This document shows, in pieces, positions 12,390-24,500 of a DNA stretch of 64,000 bases; the first letter of the stretch is position 1, and each line of letters starts with the position of its first letter. Source of the stretch: Pocillopora verrucosa (Eukaryota; Cnidaria; Anthozoa; Scleractinia; Pocilloporidae); assembly GCF_036669915.1 (NCBI RefSeq), contig NC_089315.1, positions 16,472,003 through 16,536,002 of the forward strand, read 5' to 3'. A model generated the notes under the pieces. The model was not told the origin of the DNA, searched no databases, and saw nothing but the letters and a program-made list of their open reading frames with translations. The translations under genes and the position numbers were made by a program.

Positions 12390-13700
12390 AGTTGCGTTTC
12401 TTCTTTTGGTTTTACACTTTTTCTACATCTTCCCGGCTTCGTTTTTCTCGTCATCTTGTGGTTTTTCACTCTCTTCTGCATATTCACTTCCTTTCTGTCG
12501 GCTTTGTTTTTCTGATCATCTTCGTCATTTGTTTTCCTATGTTAGAAAAGGAGACGCATTCCTAGTATTGAATGTCGCAAAACCAAAACCAAACCACAAC
12601 GGCCGATCAGAACAAAGGCATATATAAAAAATAGCCAATGAAAACTCAGCGTAGAGTCAAGCATGCTGCCTGAAGCGCGGATAAACGCTGAGGGGAGCGT
12701 GAGTTTGCAGGACCAATCAGCACATGGCCAACCAAATGCGCAAGTGAAAATTACTTTTAAGCAATAAAAGATTTTTATCAAAGTAAGTCAACTTCAAAGA
12801 GTAGCTACAAAACAAAATTATCGAACCAATACGGCAGAGGAGTATGGCGAAAAACCGCCCCAAGAAAGATGGCAACTTTGGAGCTTTGGGTTATAAGCTT
12901 CTACCAAGAGGTAGAGCAGAATCTGAATGTTTGTGGTTAGATTCCTAATGAGAAACCTAAATTCTTCATCTTTGTCTCACCTACATGACAAAACGATTAA
13001 TATCAGCCCAATTTGCTAATTTACCCTTGATCCTCGGCGGCCTTTGAGGGACACGGTTCAGCATTAAACTGCTCAGACTCCATTGCCGGGCCCAGTCTCC
13101 CACAGTTCTGAACTCTGTTATCTGGCGCAGAGTCGGTTCATTCTTGTGCTTTAGTAAACACCTCCCCCGCATGTAACTGTGCATTCACTAAATGCTTTCC
13201 ACTCTGAATAACCACCATTCATTGAGAAAAATTTAGCTTGCCTATATGCTAATTTTTTCCAACACTAGAGAAACTGATGCTCTTGTGATTTTTCTCATAG
13301 AAAAGAAGAGGAAGGGGTATTGGCAGGAATTTAATCAAACCCTTGAAAGAGACAAACTTAATTGAGCATGGTATAAACATTCCACATTAAAAGATCGTTA
13401 TAAAACAAGCAGACACACGGGTAATGAGACTTCAAGTCAGAAGTTTTCAACCTGATATACTGGAGGACATGGTCCACAAAATGGTTTCTTCTACGTTAAA
13501 GCCTTCTTTATGTTTTTTTTTGGCCAAACACTTGGCTCCCACATGGCCTCTCTCCACAAAGGAATAATACAAATTCTAACCTGAGAGATAACACTGTATT
13601 TATCAAGTGCACAACAAAATTCCTCTCCCACTCCCTACCCCTGCAAGTCATTAAGCATTTACCAACATCATCTCATGGACAATAACTTTGATTTACTGCA
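12390..13700 (-). pseudogene. Broken 3' exons of a duplicated TSR gene
   Basis: These are minus-strand homologues of the last three exons of the TSR gene at 21.6-27.2 kb. The lysine-rich terminal exon (from 12,536 down) keeps its acceptor but shifts frame relative to the intact copy. The TSR4 exon (about 13,010-13,224) still encodes TVTCGGGV at its start. It then has a stop where the intact copy has RQR, a later frameshift, and a Cys-to-Phe change near the end. The acceptor AG before it is also lost. A stub of TSR3 lies at about 13,615-13,690. Upstream exons and the signal-anchor exon are missing. It is dead by several independent lesions. Confidence 0.8.
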
Positions 13701-14364
13701 AATATACATTAATTGTATTACTTGATGGCATACCTGGTGTAACCAAACACTTATTAGAGATCTGTTACTCAAAAGCAAGACTCATCAGTCAAATCAATAA
13801 TGCTTGACATAGTCAAAGTCCAAGCCTGTTTAATTACTGGTTTACTCTATTTGTGTGATTGTAATTAGTATTCACAACTACTTAAAGCAATAACACTCTT
13901 TCTCTATACTCTACCCACACAAAAATGAAATATTCCTTGCAGTATTCACAAGTTTTTATTGAGTGATAATTTAAGTACAAATTTAACCCAACCACACATG
14001 TCACTTCCAGTGAAAAGTAATTAGTGTTACCTGAATTTAATTCACATAGAACATATGGTTTGATTCTGCCTATTTCATTCAGTTTAATTACTCAAATCAT
14101 GAGAAATATTTAGACTAATAACAGTTTCTTTTGTTTGTTTTTTTGTTTGTTTTTTCAGTGTATGAACTAAATCCAGTGAAGAGGCTTGCCTCTTTGGTAA
14201 CAAGAATGTTGCTTAAGTTTTTGGGTCAGCCTCACATACCAGGGCTAGGCAAGGTAACTAGTTCTTATTTTTAGTATAAACATAAGCATAAAACAGTGCC
14301 AAACCAGTTATCTTAAGACTGATGTAATACAGTGGCTTTCCATTTACTCATGCAGTCTGTCATT

Positions 14365-14470
14365 ACTGTGTAAAGTTACCTCAACCAGGAATTTGCAAGT
14401 TGATCAAACTTTGTTATACTGTGTAAAGTTACCTCAACCAGGAATTTGCAAGTTGATCAAACTTTGTTAT
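14365..14470. repeat. Tandem duplication, 53-bp unit, two copies
   Basis: Two adjacent copies begin ACTGTGTAAAGTTACCTCAA and end CTTTGTTAT. They appear identical, so the event is recent. It is absent from the rest of the window. Confidence 0.9.
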
Positions 14471-15129
14471 GGTTTTGTATTCAATTTCCATTTTATCAAA
14501 ATAAATTTTAACTTCATCACAAAGGGCTACTATCCTCTGTAAAGAAACAAGATGAAAGATTTGGGTGCAGACCTTGAAAGGCAAACTTGTTATACTTGAT
14601 ATAACAAACTCTTCAAGGTTGGGATGAAATGGATCAGGGCAAACTTGTAGTGGTATGAAACCTACAGATACCACAGAGAGGCAATGTCTTTGTTGAACAG
14701 AATAACATAATGCACAGTATATTGCCCTCAAATACTGTGCAATAAACTTGACTATAGATGTTGATAAAGCTTCATTTTAAACTCAGTTCTTAATGACATT
14801 GAATATTCCTGTGGCTCACAGTATTATTTTCCTTTGTTTTAATTCATGTCTAGTGTTTTGACAGAATGATGTTTAAAAATGCACTGAATGCTATATTAGA
14901 ATATCATCGAGCTGCAAAATCTGAGGAATTCATTCTTATGAAGCTATATGTATCTTGTGACTGTAAATCACCTGAACACAAACTCAATGTACAATAAAAA
15001 TCTGTATAGGAAAAATATAAAATTAAAAGAGGTGGTGAAAGTTTACTTATTTAAACTGATAGGAATCATTCATATGGTTATTAATTTTGGTACAAGTGGT
15101 AAGTTTCTAACAGTAGTGCTGCATCCTGA

Positions 15130-15235
15130 GGGAGTAAAACAAGATAATTTGGTTTTATCAAATTAGTTGATTGATTGGCCAATGTAAAGAGTTTCTAAGC
15201 TGAAGTCGGGAGCATTAGTCCTTCATCAGAGCAAA
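15130..15235 (+). repeat. Dispersed repeat family S1, copy
   Basis: Contains AAGATAATTTGGTTTTATCA, TTAGTTGATTGATTGGCCAA, GTAAAGAGTTTCTAAGCTGA and a TTCATCAGAGCAAAT tail, in the same order as the copies near 23.65 and 28.4 kb. Non-coding. Confidence 0.75.
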
Positions 15236-16499
15236 TAGTTTAGTAGTCTGGCTTACCTTAATTTCAGGAAAAATAGTTACCTGTAGTAATAATGTTTGTG
15301 CTATAAAAACAATACGGGATACATAAATAGTCTTCCTTACCCAATTGCTTTTTTGGCTGACAATATAAAATCTTCTTTCACAAAAAAAAAATTTCTATGG
15401 TGATAGTGGGGTAACACTTCAAGTGAGAAATGAATATCAACAATGTTAAGTTGCCTTTCCTTCAAAATCAAGAGCTGCAATGACATAAAATTTGCAGTCT
15501 ATGCTGAATCTATTTGGACTATTTACCTTGCTGCTATACAGAAAGTCTCTTTAGTGTAACACATTTTAAGTTCCTTTCTCATTTAGAGAAGGGTCTACAG
15601 TATTCAAACCTATTCAAAGTTTATTCTGATAAAAGATAACTTTGTGGCTTGTGGAAGATAATCTTCAAGGTCAAGCAAGATGATGGTTTTTCGGATGATG
15701 ATATCAAGACTGGTTTTCGGTTTGTTTGTTTTTTTTTTAAGATTGAATTCACCAATAACGCCAGAGTCTTACAGGGGAAGACTAGTGTATAAAGCTACCA
15801 GTTACCCAGGGTGAGCTTTAGTTCATATGTTTCACAATATTTGTATGATTAAAGTTTCAAATCTACCTTTGCTAACTATTGGAAAACTTGAATTCATTCT
15901 AGACTGAGCAATACATGCGCCACAAACTTTACATCCTGCGGGCAAATACTGACAGCACCCGCAAGGTACAAACACAAGCCGTTTGAACAACAAAATGGTG
16001 TCCTCTACTAAACGTAAAAAGAAACTCCCCCGTATAGAGCAAATACACATAAATAACGAGCTGCAATATTATACGACCACCTAAATTGTATGGTACTTTG
16101 TAAAACAAAGTTGAATTATGCGTGTGATGTTAAATTTGAATCACGTTGTAAGAGTGATTTTAAACTGTAATTTACCTGCAACCCGACGATGCTGATTCAC
16201 ATGCCATATGTAACCAATATGTGTGCCATTCTGGGTACGTGTGAGTGCGCAAAACAGCTCAGCCGATGTTTACCACGAATCGAAGTTAAGAATTAGTGAA
16301 AGTGTAAGTAGACAAACAGTCAAATCTGCCGCGCACAAGTGAAAGATGGCAGAAGCAACTTCGATCGCAAAGATCCGTGGGTAAACGCTGCCACTAGCTC
16401 CTCACCCAACCACAAGAAGAAAAAAAGTTCTTTTGAATGAGTTATTACTTTGTTACTTTGACTGGTATGCAATTGTTTCCAATCAAATCATATTAGCGA

Positions 16500-16945
16500 A
16501 TTGGATGTTAGGAGAGCGGAGGAAAGGGAAAAACGAGAGAATGGTCGAAAGAAGGAATAGTGTCGCGAAAAATATGGGAATAGAGGAAAGAAATAACTAT
16601 GGAACGAGACAACGGAATGCAGGAAGCGGGAAACACGTGCAGTGGTAGAGTAGAAGGCACGCGGAAGATGAGATGAAGGAACACAGGGAAACGGAGATAA
16701 AGGGAACACAGAAGAAGAGACAAACAAAAGAACAGCATTATCGAGGAACACAGGAACACAGGAAGCGAAGAACAGAAGAACAGAGAAACAGATGAACACA
16801 GGAACACAGGAACAGAGAAAAATAGGAACATTGCAACAAAGGAACAAAAGAACAGAGGAAAAAGGGAAAAGAAAGAGAAAATGAAGAACAAAGGAACGAA
16901 AAAATAGAGGAAAAGAAGAATAGAGAAACAGAGGAAAGGGGGAAA
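16500..16945. repeat. GGAACA-rich minisatellite, expanded allele
   Basis: A purine-rich array built from GGAACA, CAGGAACA and AGAAGAACAG words over roughly 440 bp, against about 165 bp at the equivalent site in unit 1. It lies 5' of coiled-coil gene 2. Several overlapping open frames on the opposite strand, rich in Phe, Leu, Ser, Val and Cys, come purely from the repeat. Confidence 0.8.
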
Positions 16946-17472
16946 GGCGAAGCGTGAGGGTACAAGTCAGATTTGTAACAAAGCTTCAAAACTCTTCAAA
17001 CTTAAAAATTTTTTTAAAAACATGGTGAAATGGAGAACATCACAGTCACTAAATGCACACACTACACAAAGGTTAACATGTACAATCTTGGCAATGGGAA
17101 GCAGCGAGAGATTATCAGAACCGATGAATCATTTGTCAGATCCATGAACTGTATCCAAGGGAAGCCCTCCTAAACATCGCGAAAAACATCCAGCGAACCG
17201 TAAACAATTTCTTATGCGATTTAACATTGTAAAAAGGTTATTATTTCTAACTCTGGCTTTGACGCTTCAACCAATAATCTAGTGCCCAGGCTTAACGCTT
17301 CAACTCCGGTGTGATGTCAAGAAGTGACGGCACAAACATGTTACTATGCAACTGGTCATAAACAAATCGAAACTTTTTTCGCATCAAGAGCTTGGTTCTT
17401 GCTGAAGCAAAGAGAGAGAAAAAGAATTTTTCGTGTTCATCGAATGAGTCGAGTGAAGATAAGAATTACAAA

Positions 17473-20400
17473 ATGAGCAAAAACACTGCAGGCGACAAGG
17501 AGTCCGTGAGGAAATTCTTTGCAGCGAGAATATTTGATGAAGGAATCAATATTACTAATCGTTCCGCTAAGTATTATCACGAGCCTCTGGAGGCCTCACA
17601 CGGAGCGCGGATCATGGCTAATGAGGTGGGCGTTCCCCATTAATTGAGCTTTTTCTTCTTTGAAATCACAATTTTGCAAAACAGTTTCTTATGTAACCGG
17701 AGAAGCACAGAAAAAAACCTTAAGTAATTGGTTTTTCGCAAACGCGCGAATGTACTTCATTAAATACATTTGCCATAGTAATAAGTCAAAAATAATTCAA
17801 ATTGAATTTAAAATCGGTTATCTCTAAAATTGGCTTAGTTTTGAGTCTGTCAAACATTTGAAAAAAATAGAATTTTTTGCATCAAAGGTTTTCAGGTAAA
17901 TGAGTTTGAAAAAATATTTTCATGAAGAGACTGAAAAGCGCGAGGAACAGAAATTCTTAGATTATGACGCCACTCTTTGACACGCCACCATCTTTCGGCT
18001 GGAAGTTAATAATGTTCTGTATCCCGAATTCTCTTGTTCACTCCTAATTTCGTTAATTCCAAAATAATTGTTTTGACATATTTTCTTCCAGTCTGCGAGA
18101 GAAAAGGAACAACTGGAACAGAAGATCACCTGCCTTGAAACAGAGATTAACGGTTGGTCTATGTAATGACGCATGCGCGATAAGAGAGGTGCGCGCGGGG
18201 AAGCCGAAGGGGTGCCGAACCTCAACTGTGTGTCTTTGACATCAAATCTTCTCCCTCCCCCCCCCTCCCCCGCCTCGATTCGCCTTCCGTCATTAATAAT
18301 TTCGTTCTTGTTATTTTTTCCAGATTTGCGTTATCATCCATAAATTTAATTTGATCTACCTTTCAATTCAAGTATTCTTAAAATTTATCTATATTTTTAC
18401 AGCTAAAGAGAAGGAGAATGCCTTTCTTAAGGAAACTCTTATTGGGAGAGACAAAGAAATTGTTGATCTCAAAGAAAAACTGTCCCAGCTACAACAAAAC
18501 GGACCAAGAAATCAGTTGGATTTTGCCAAGCAAATGGCAATAATGGATGAAAAGCTACAGGAGACAAGAAAGAACATCGAAGAACTCGAGAATGGCCTAA
18601 ATTACAGTTTACTGAAGAAGGAAACAAAATTCAAGAGCGAGCCACAAACATTTAATGGTGAGTAGGGAAAGCAGAATGGCACAACTTGAAAATACTATTT
18701 TTTCTTCTTTAAGACGAGAAGCGGAGCTTTACCCTGACAAATTGTGTATGATCTCTTTATAATGTGTTCTTCATGCACTTAAAAGATCATTTCCTTTATT
18801 TTTAGGCAAAGCTTACTTCGACATTCAACCATCATGGTTTGACACTCTATCAAACAACGCTAGATGTCTTAAAATTGAGAACTTTCCAATAACAGCAAAA
18901 GATCTTGAAGTTATGAAGAATACTAAATCACATTCAAAACCCTTCACTGAGCCAGCTAAAGGTATGAAGAAAGAAACTTGTCCGATGGGTTACAAAACAG
19001 TTTGACACTTACTATTGATAACGTGTTCTTTCGTGTACTTTGATTTTCATTTACCTTTTTTCATTACAATTAGGCAAAGATAACTTTAACCTCAAACTGT
19101 CATGGTTTGACATTCCATCAAACAATGCTGGATGTCTCGAAGTTAAAAACTTTCCAGTAACAGCAAAAGATCTCAAAGCTAGGCAGAATGAGAAAAACAC
19201 TCCATCGGTTCAACCGCAAGGTGTTCCATCGAACAATACCACGGATTCCTCTGGTAACAAAGTGAACCCCTTTTCCAAAAGAGCTAATGGCATTACAAAA
19301 CCAACACGCATCCTTGCTGCCAACTTTGTTCAAGGTATGGTCAGTCGAACGTCACGTGACAAACGTAGAGGTTGTTTTGATTGACAGGAGCGAGCTTCGT
19401 TATCGAGTGCTCAATGTCACGGTTTGTGTTTGTGTTGTGCAAGGTTTAGGCAAATCTCGCCGAAACTATTTAAGGTTTGGTTCTGTAAGCTTAAGATTCA
19501 ATCTGCCTATGTTTAAATGAAATTCTCAACTTCGCAATCTGAATTAAAATTTCTAGCTATTGTAGCTCCATAAGAACGAACAAAACTGACGTCATGGTAG
19601 ATGAATGTCACCCCCCCCCTCCCTTGTTTAGTGAATGGTATTTACTTAGACACCAGCCATTCTTTAATTTCATCCGTGATGAGATGAAGTTTGTTGCCAA
19701 CTCCGCCTTCTTGAATTGTACAGGGAGTCCATATTCTTACCAAAGCCCATTACCTCCTATTTTGGCGAGCACTGTTCCCAGTGGATCTCAAGTAGGTTTC
19801 GCTCACCAGCAGATCAATCAACACTCCTTTCCTAAAACTGGTAAGTTGCTAACAATCAAATTATACAAAGTGTAAAATGTCTGTTATAAGCTCCCTGTGT
19901 TCAAATATCGCCAAACGGCCGGATTTGGATGGTAATATAAACAGAGGACCTCACGCTGGGGGAATTCATATTCAGGGGGGTATTTATACCCTAGGCGCAG
20001 GTCATATATATGGAATTGAGAAATAGCTTGGCAAGTCGCTCAGAAATAGCCTAATTTGAGATATTAAATTTCATGGAACTTTTCGTTTTTTCTATAGAAC
20101 AAGGATTCTTGAGCAGAACTTTTAGCAAATGGTTCGGATCATACCATTGAAGTAAGTGTAGTGTTATTCAGTAAATTAAATGCAATGAATCCGTCAATAA
20201 TTCAGCATTGTGCTGATTGAAAAATTACCTTTGCTTTCGTTTGACTTAAAAATTGAGGCATTGACTCTGATTATCTTTTCATTGTACAGATCATTATCAA
20301 TACCAACGACCCAAGCTTAACTCTTTCTCATTATTAAACATTTCAAAGCCGAGCGTTGTTTGTCATTTTCAATTCGTTATATTGTATCGTCTAAGGAAAA

Positions 20401-20486
20401 CTTTTGTAAGTAAATTTATCAAAAAACAATGTCTAAATGAACGCTGTTTTCAATTTTCAGAACTTCTTTCTCAAATGATTTTGTAA
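17473..20486 (+). CDS. Small coiled-coil protein with repeated exon module, copy 2 (399 aa)
   Basis: Paralogue of the gene at 7,965. Seven exons with matching phases: 17,473-17,625, 18,092-18,152, 18,403-18,657, 18,806-18,961, 19,074-19,334, 19,724-19,840 and 20,290-20,486. Residues about 52-155 form the coiled coil, almost identical to copy 1 through the segment KEKLSQLQQNGPRNQLDFAK. Exon 4 is the 156-nt module (FDIQPSWFDTLSNNA). Exon 5 is a module copy extended to 261 nt by a Ser/Asn/Pro/Lys-rich tail. Exon 6 is Pro/Ser-rich. Exon 7 encodes 64 more residues because the codon that is TAA in copy 1 is CAA here. The start is the first ATG in the frame shared with copy 1; the frame is open upstream but has no ATG. 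AATAAA lies at 20,565. Function unknown. Confidence 0.7.
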
Positions 20487-21563
20487 ATATGTCCTTAGCA
20501 TTGTCGTATGATAATTTAATAAATGTTGACCAAATTTGTCAAAATTGTCTATTTTTGTTACTTAAATAAACATGAAATAGGAAATGAGGTATACTTTAGA
20601 AGACACAATCAGTTTGAGAAAGTATGCTGAATATGTTTGCTGTTGATATTTATCATTATTTATTAATGATTAATTTAATAAAAACCTCTGCAAGGTTAAC
20701 TGAATAAAATGCATTATTTTATTAACCTTTTCCGAAAGTTTGTAGATAATTCAGTGCATGCAGATATGACAGTCCTAGTGATAAAGGTGAAAACTAAAAC
20801 AATTAAGTGGAGTTGGTGTGAACTGGGTGTAATTGCCGCTGACCTGACTTGTTTACCTTCAGCCAACTCGTTTTCTAATTCTAAACCCAGAGTAAAGACA
20901 ACGGCCAATCACTACAAAGGGTAACATCATCGTCAACCACTAACGGCAAAGACATGCAAACTACCTAAAGCGCGGGAAAACGCACGTGACAAAGTCGCGA
21001 TTTGCATTAATTTTGTATCTCATTGGACCAAAGGGTTGCGTGAGTTTTATGGACCAATCAAAGACTGTCCACAAGCAAAACTAATGCATTACTGGATTAC
21101 TTTAGACCCTCTATTGAGACCCGCGTTATTAATTTCTAACTATTACGCTGTATAACTAGGGCTTTGCTTTCCTTCTAAAACAAAGGCTCTCTTCACCTTA
21201 AAGAATACATTTTGAACCGAAACGCAGTGAGAGTTAAGAACTCTCTAAGCTTTGGGACATTGTCTTGATACATCACCAAATTCTCTAGAACCATCAGTTG
21301 AGACATCTTTCATATATCTGAAGCAACAGTTAAAATAATAGAATAATTTTGTATGTTTACAGAAACAGAAGTTTCCGTGACCCGCGTAAAAAACCTTTAA
21401 CAAGGAGAAATAATAAAAATTAAAGAAAACCGCGTAGATATAAAACATCCAAGGAAGAGAACCTAAATGGGGTTCCTTACAATTTAGCAAAGTTACTTAC
21501 AAGAAACAAATTAGTGCAATTTATCACGCTATTGCTGTTACTTTTCTTTTGCAGCTGCTGAAA
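20487..21563. other. Convergent intergenic region between coiled-coil gene 2 and the TSR gene
   Basis: It contains the plus-strand poly(A) signal AATAAA at 20,565-20,570 and the dispersed repeat (about 20,740-21,100) with ACGGCCAATCA and GCGCGGGAAAACGCACGTGA. The remainder is probably the 3' UTR of the minus-strand TSR gene. No further gene is supported. Confidence 0.5.
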
Positions 21564-24500
21564 TCACCGCGACTTTTCTTTCGCATCTTCTCCATTTTCC
21601 TCTTCTTTTTTTTCTTTATTTCCATCTTCCTCTTTATCTCTCTTATTTTCATCATTTTCTATGATCCCTTCCTTTATCTCTTGCGGTTTTTCACTCTCTT
21701 CTGCATCTCTTTTTTCCTTTCTGTCGTCTTTGTTTTTCTCGTCACCGTTGTCACTAACTTTCCTGTGATAGAAAAGGAGATGCATTCCTATTGAATGTCA
21801 CAAAAGCAAAACCAAACCACAACCGCCAATCAGAACAAAGGTACATTTAAAAAGAGCTAAGAAACTTAACGTTAAAACGATAATGCTGCCTGAGGCGCGG
21901 GGGAATGCTAGGGTGGCGCGAGTTCGCTGCACCAATCAGACAGCGAATCTAAAACTGGTGAAATACAGCTTTAATCTTAACACGCCAATTAAAACGAATT
22001 TTAAATAGTAAAACAATCTAATTATAAGTAACCTTTAACCTTTCACTACAAAAAGAAATATTATCAAATCATCACGTGGAGCATGGTTTAAAATTTTTTA
22101 AACGCCCTTAAAAAGATAAGTTTGAGCTCGGTCATGTTTCCTTAATGTATGACCTTGTGTGTCATTCTCTTTACCCACAAGACCCTTTCAACACTGCTCA
22201 TTCTGCAGGACGCCTGTTATATGAACTTTGTAATGGTCTTGCTCCCCATAAAGTTCTCAGAAGCTCAGAGGTAGAGCATTACATCAAGGAACCCAAAGAT
22301 CTAATCGTAACCCAAATCTTTTTTTACTTCACGCTCATAACAAAACGTCTTACACTTTTTAAAAGGTATGGCACCAAGTAGCTCAATTACCCTTGATTCT
22401 CCGCGGCCTTTGTGGGACACGGTTCAACATTACACTGCTCAGACTCCATCGCCGGACCCAGTCTCTCACAGCTCTGACCTCCGTTATCTGGCGCAGGGTT
22501 GGTACATTCACGTGTCCTTTGGCGAACACCTCCTCCGCATGTTACCGTACATTTACCAAATTCGGTCCATTCTGAATAACTGCCATCCACTGGAAAAAAA
22601 TAGAGCTTGCTTAAACACCAACACCTATTCAGTACTAGGTCATTTCCCCATAGAAAAGTGTGTGTGTGTGCGGGGGGGAGGGGTTTTGAATTTAGAAGTA
22701 ACATTATAAAACAAGCAGACACACTAGTAGTGAGAAAAGAATTCAAAGTCAGGGATTTTCAGTCTAATAGACTAGTGGACATGGTATAAAAAAATGGCTT
22801 GTCCATTGAACTCTGGACTGGAAGTTATTTGTTGAAACCCTCTCCAGGCCTCTCCTTGAGCTACACACTCTACTCTCTCATAGCCTCTCTCCACTGAGAA
22901 GTGCAGATAAGAACCAGTGGTCTGTTAGAGAACCTTAGGGAAAAGCTGGGTAAGGAAGTGACCTACAGAGAGGTAGCATCCAATTCATGGGAATTACCAA
23001 TACTAGTAGTACCCTCCTGCTACACAAACCCAAATAAACTCTTGCAGTGCAGGCCTTATGACTTGTGAACAGACTTTATTCTCTTTAGCTTCAAGAGTAG
23101 TAGATCAATGCAGTAGGTTGATGTTTAGTGGTTGGTTGAAAGCGTTTCTGCATGCCAGTCTTAAATTTGTCCTGAGTTCAATTTTTTGGTTTTGGTTAAA
23201 TGCACAAGTGTGACATGATCTAAGATAGCAACAGAAAAACTGAGAAAAAGAAACTGTAAACTAAGGGATAACAATGTACCTGGCAAACATAAAGGACCAT
23301 CTGAAACATCATCAATGCCACTCACACTCACCTGGACAAGATTGTTCATTACATGCCTCTGTTTCCACACTTGGCCCCAGATCTTGCTCCTCACATGTTT
23401 TCCCACCAAACTTTGGTTCAGGACTGTTACACTGACGATTCCTCTCCCGCATGCCACCCCCACAAGTCACTGAGCATTCACCAAAGTCACTCCATTTCCC
23501 ATAACCTCCATTTACTACAAAGATACATTAATTCTATTAATTCATTACTTGCCTTTTACATTTCTATATGGAAAAAGACACCATGAAAATTATAAAGTAG
23601 ATAAAGAGGGTAAGTTTTCAGAGAGACTTTGGTGCTGCGTCAGTGGGGGAGTATAACAAGATAATTTAGTTTTATCAAACAAGTTGACAATGCAAATTGG
23701 CCACTGCAAAGAAATTGCAAGCTGATGTTTCAAGTATTTACCCTTTGTCAGAGCGAAATACTTAATTTGATTTGTCTGAGGACACATGTGCAGTGAACTC
23801 AGCCAGGAATTGAACCTCACACTCAGCTTGAACTCAGCTTGGATTCTACCAAACATAGGTTACCTTGTCTCACAAAATTCATCAGGAAACCTATGCTTTC
23901 AGAGTTGAGTCATTCAAAACTGTCTTTACACATCAGTCATGTTCACTTTTATGAGGCAAATAGACAAAGCAAAGAACAAAGCCTGAATGCCTATGTCAAA
24001 TGTCAGATCATCATGATTGTACTCGAATCTCACCTGGACATGTCCCCTTGTTACACACCCTTGACTCAACATCTGATCCAAGTTCCAATTTTTCACAACT
24101 TAACCCACCAAATTTGGGTTCTGGGTTATCACACTGGCGTCTCCGTTGCTGAACACCTTCCCCACACGTCACTGAACATTCACCAAAATCTGACCAGGGG
24201 CCATAGGCACCATCAACTGTACAATGTACACATAATTTACTTATAATAAATTAAATTTTGGTGGGGTCAAAAACCAAATCAGGCTGGTGACTAGGTTTCA
24301 GTTTGATGGATTAGGCCTCAAAAATAAAAACCTTTATGCAAAAGGAACAAACCCAGTTAAACCCTAAAGTAAAGTACAGAGGAGAACTATAGAATTCAGG
24401 GAAAATATAAGGGCACAAAGACAAGTAACATGCAATACCAAGAAATATTCATTTGCCCCTAAGTGACCACATATTTAATGGACCACATTACTGCAGAGAT

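Larger units (their letters stand above)
6325..13730. repeat. Segmental duplication, unit 1
   Basis: This block aligns along most of its length with 15,372-23,550. Matching landmarks are GGTAACAC near 6,345 and 15,408, the Kozak and splice context of the coiled-coil genes (7,965 and 17,473), the downstream AATAAACATGAAATAG (11,220 and 20,565), the AACGGCCAATCA-type repeat (12.06 and 20.9 kb), and the last TSR exon (13.0 and 22.4 kb). The offset drifts from about 9.06 to 9.8 kb because of indels. Unit 1 carries an intact coiled-coil gene but broken TSR exons. Confidence 0.85.
13731..15371. other. Non-coding spacer between the duplicated units
   Basis: AT-rich. It contains a 53-bp tandem duplication at 14,365-14,470 and an S1 repeat copy near 15,130-15,235. 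Frames at 14,429-14,731 (minus) and 14,948-15,166 (plus) have no recognisable features. Confidence 0.45.
15372..23550. repeat. Segmental duplication, unit 2
   Basis: Tandem partner of 6,325-13,730. It holds coiled-coil gene copy 2 and the intact last three exons of the TSR gene. Conservation covers exons, introns, 5' and 3' flanks alike, so this is a DNA-level duplication and not retroposition. Divergence is clear in introns and modest in coding exons 2 and 3. Confidence 0.85.

Noticed and set aside
16488..16989. Three overlapping minus-strand frames of 83-127 aa, rich in Phe, Leu, Ser, Val and Cys
   Set aside because: They are translations of the GGAACA-type purine repeat in several frames; composition and overlap show they are not genes.
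21549..21794. Plus-strand 81-aa hydrophobic frame
   Set aside because: Antisense to the Lys/Glu-rich last exon of the TSR gene, whose splice phase fits exactly.
22368..22709. Plus-strand 113-aa frame
   Set aside because: Shadow of the TSR4 exon on the other strand.
23839..24246. Plus-strand 135-aa frame
   Set aside because: Antisense to a TSR exon and its flank; the minus strand carries the conserved cysteine pattern and splice sites.
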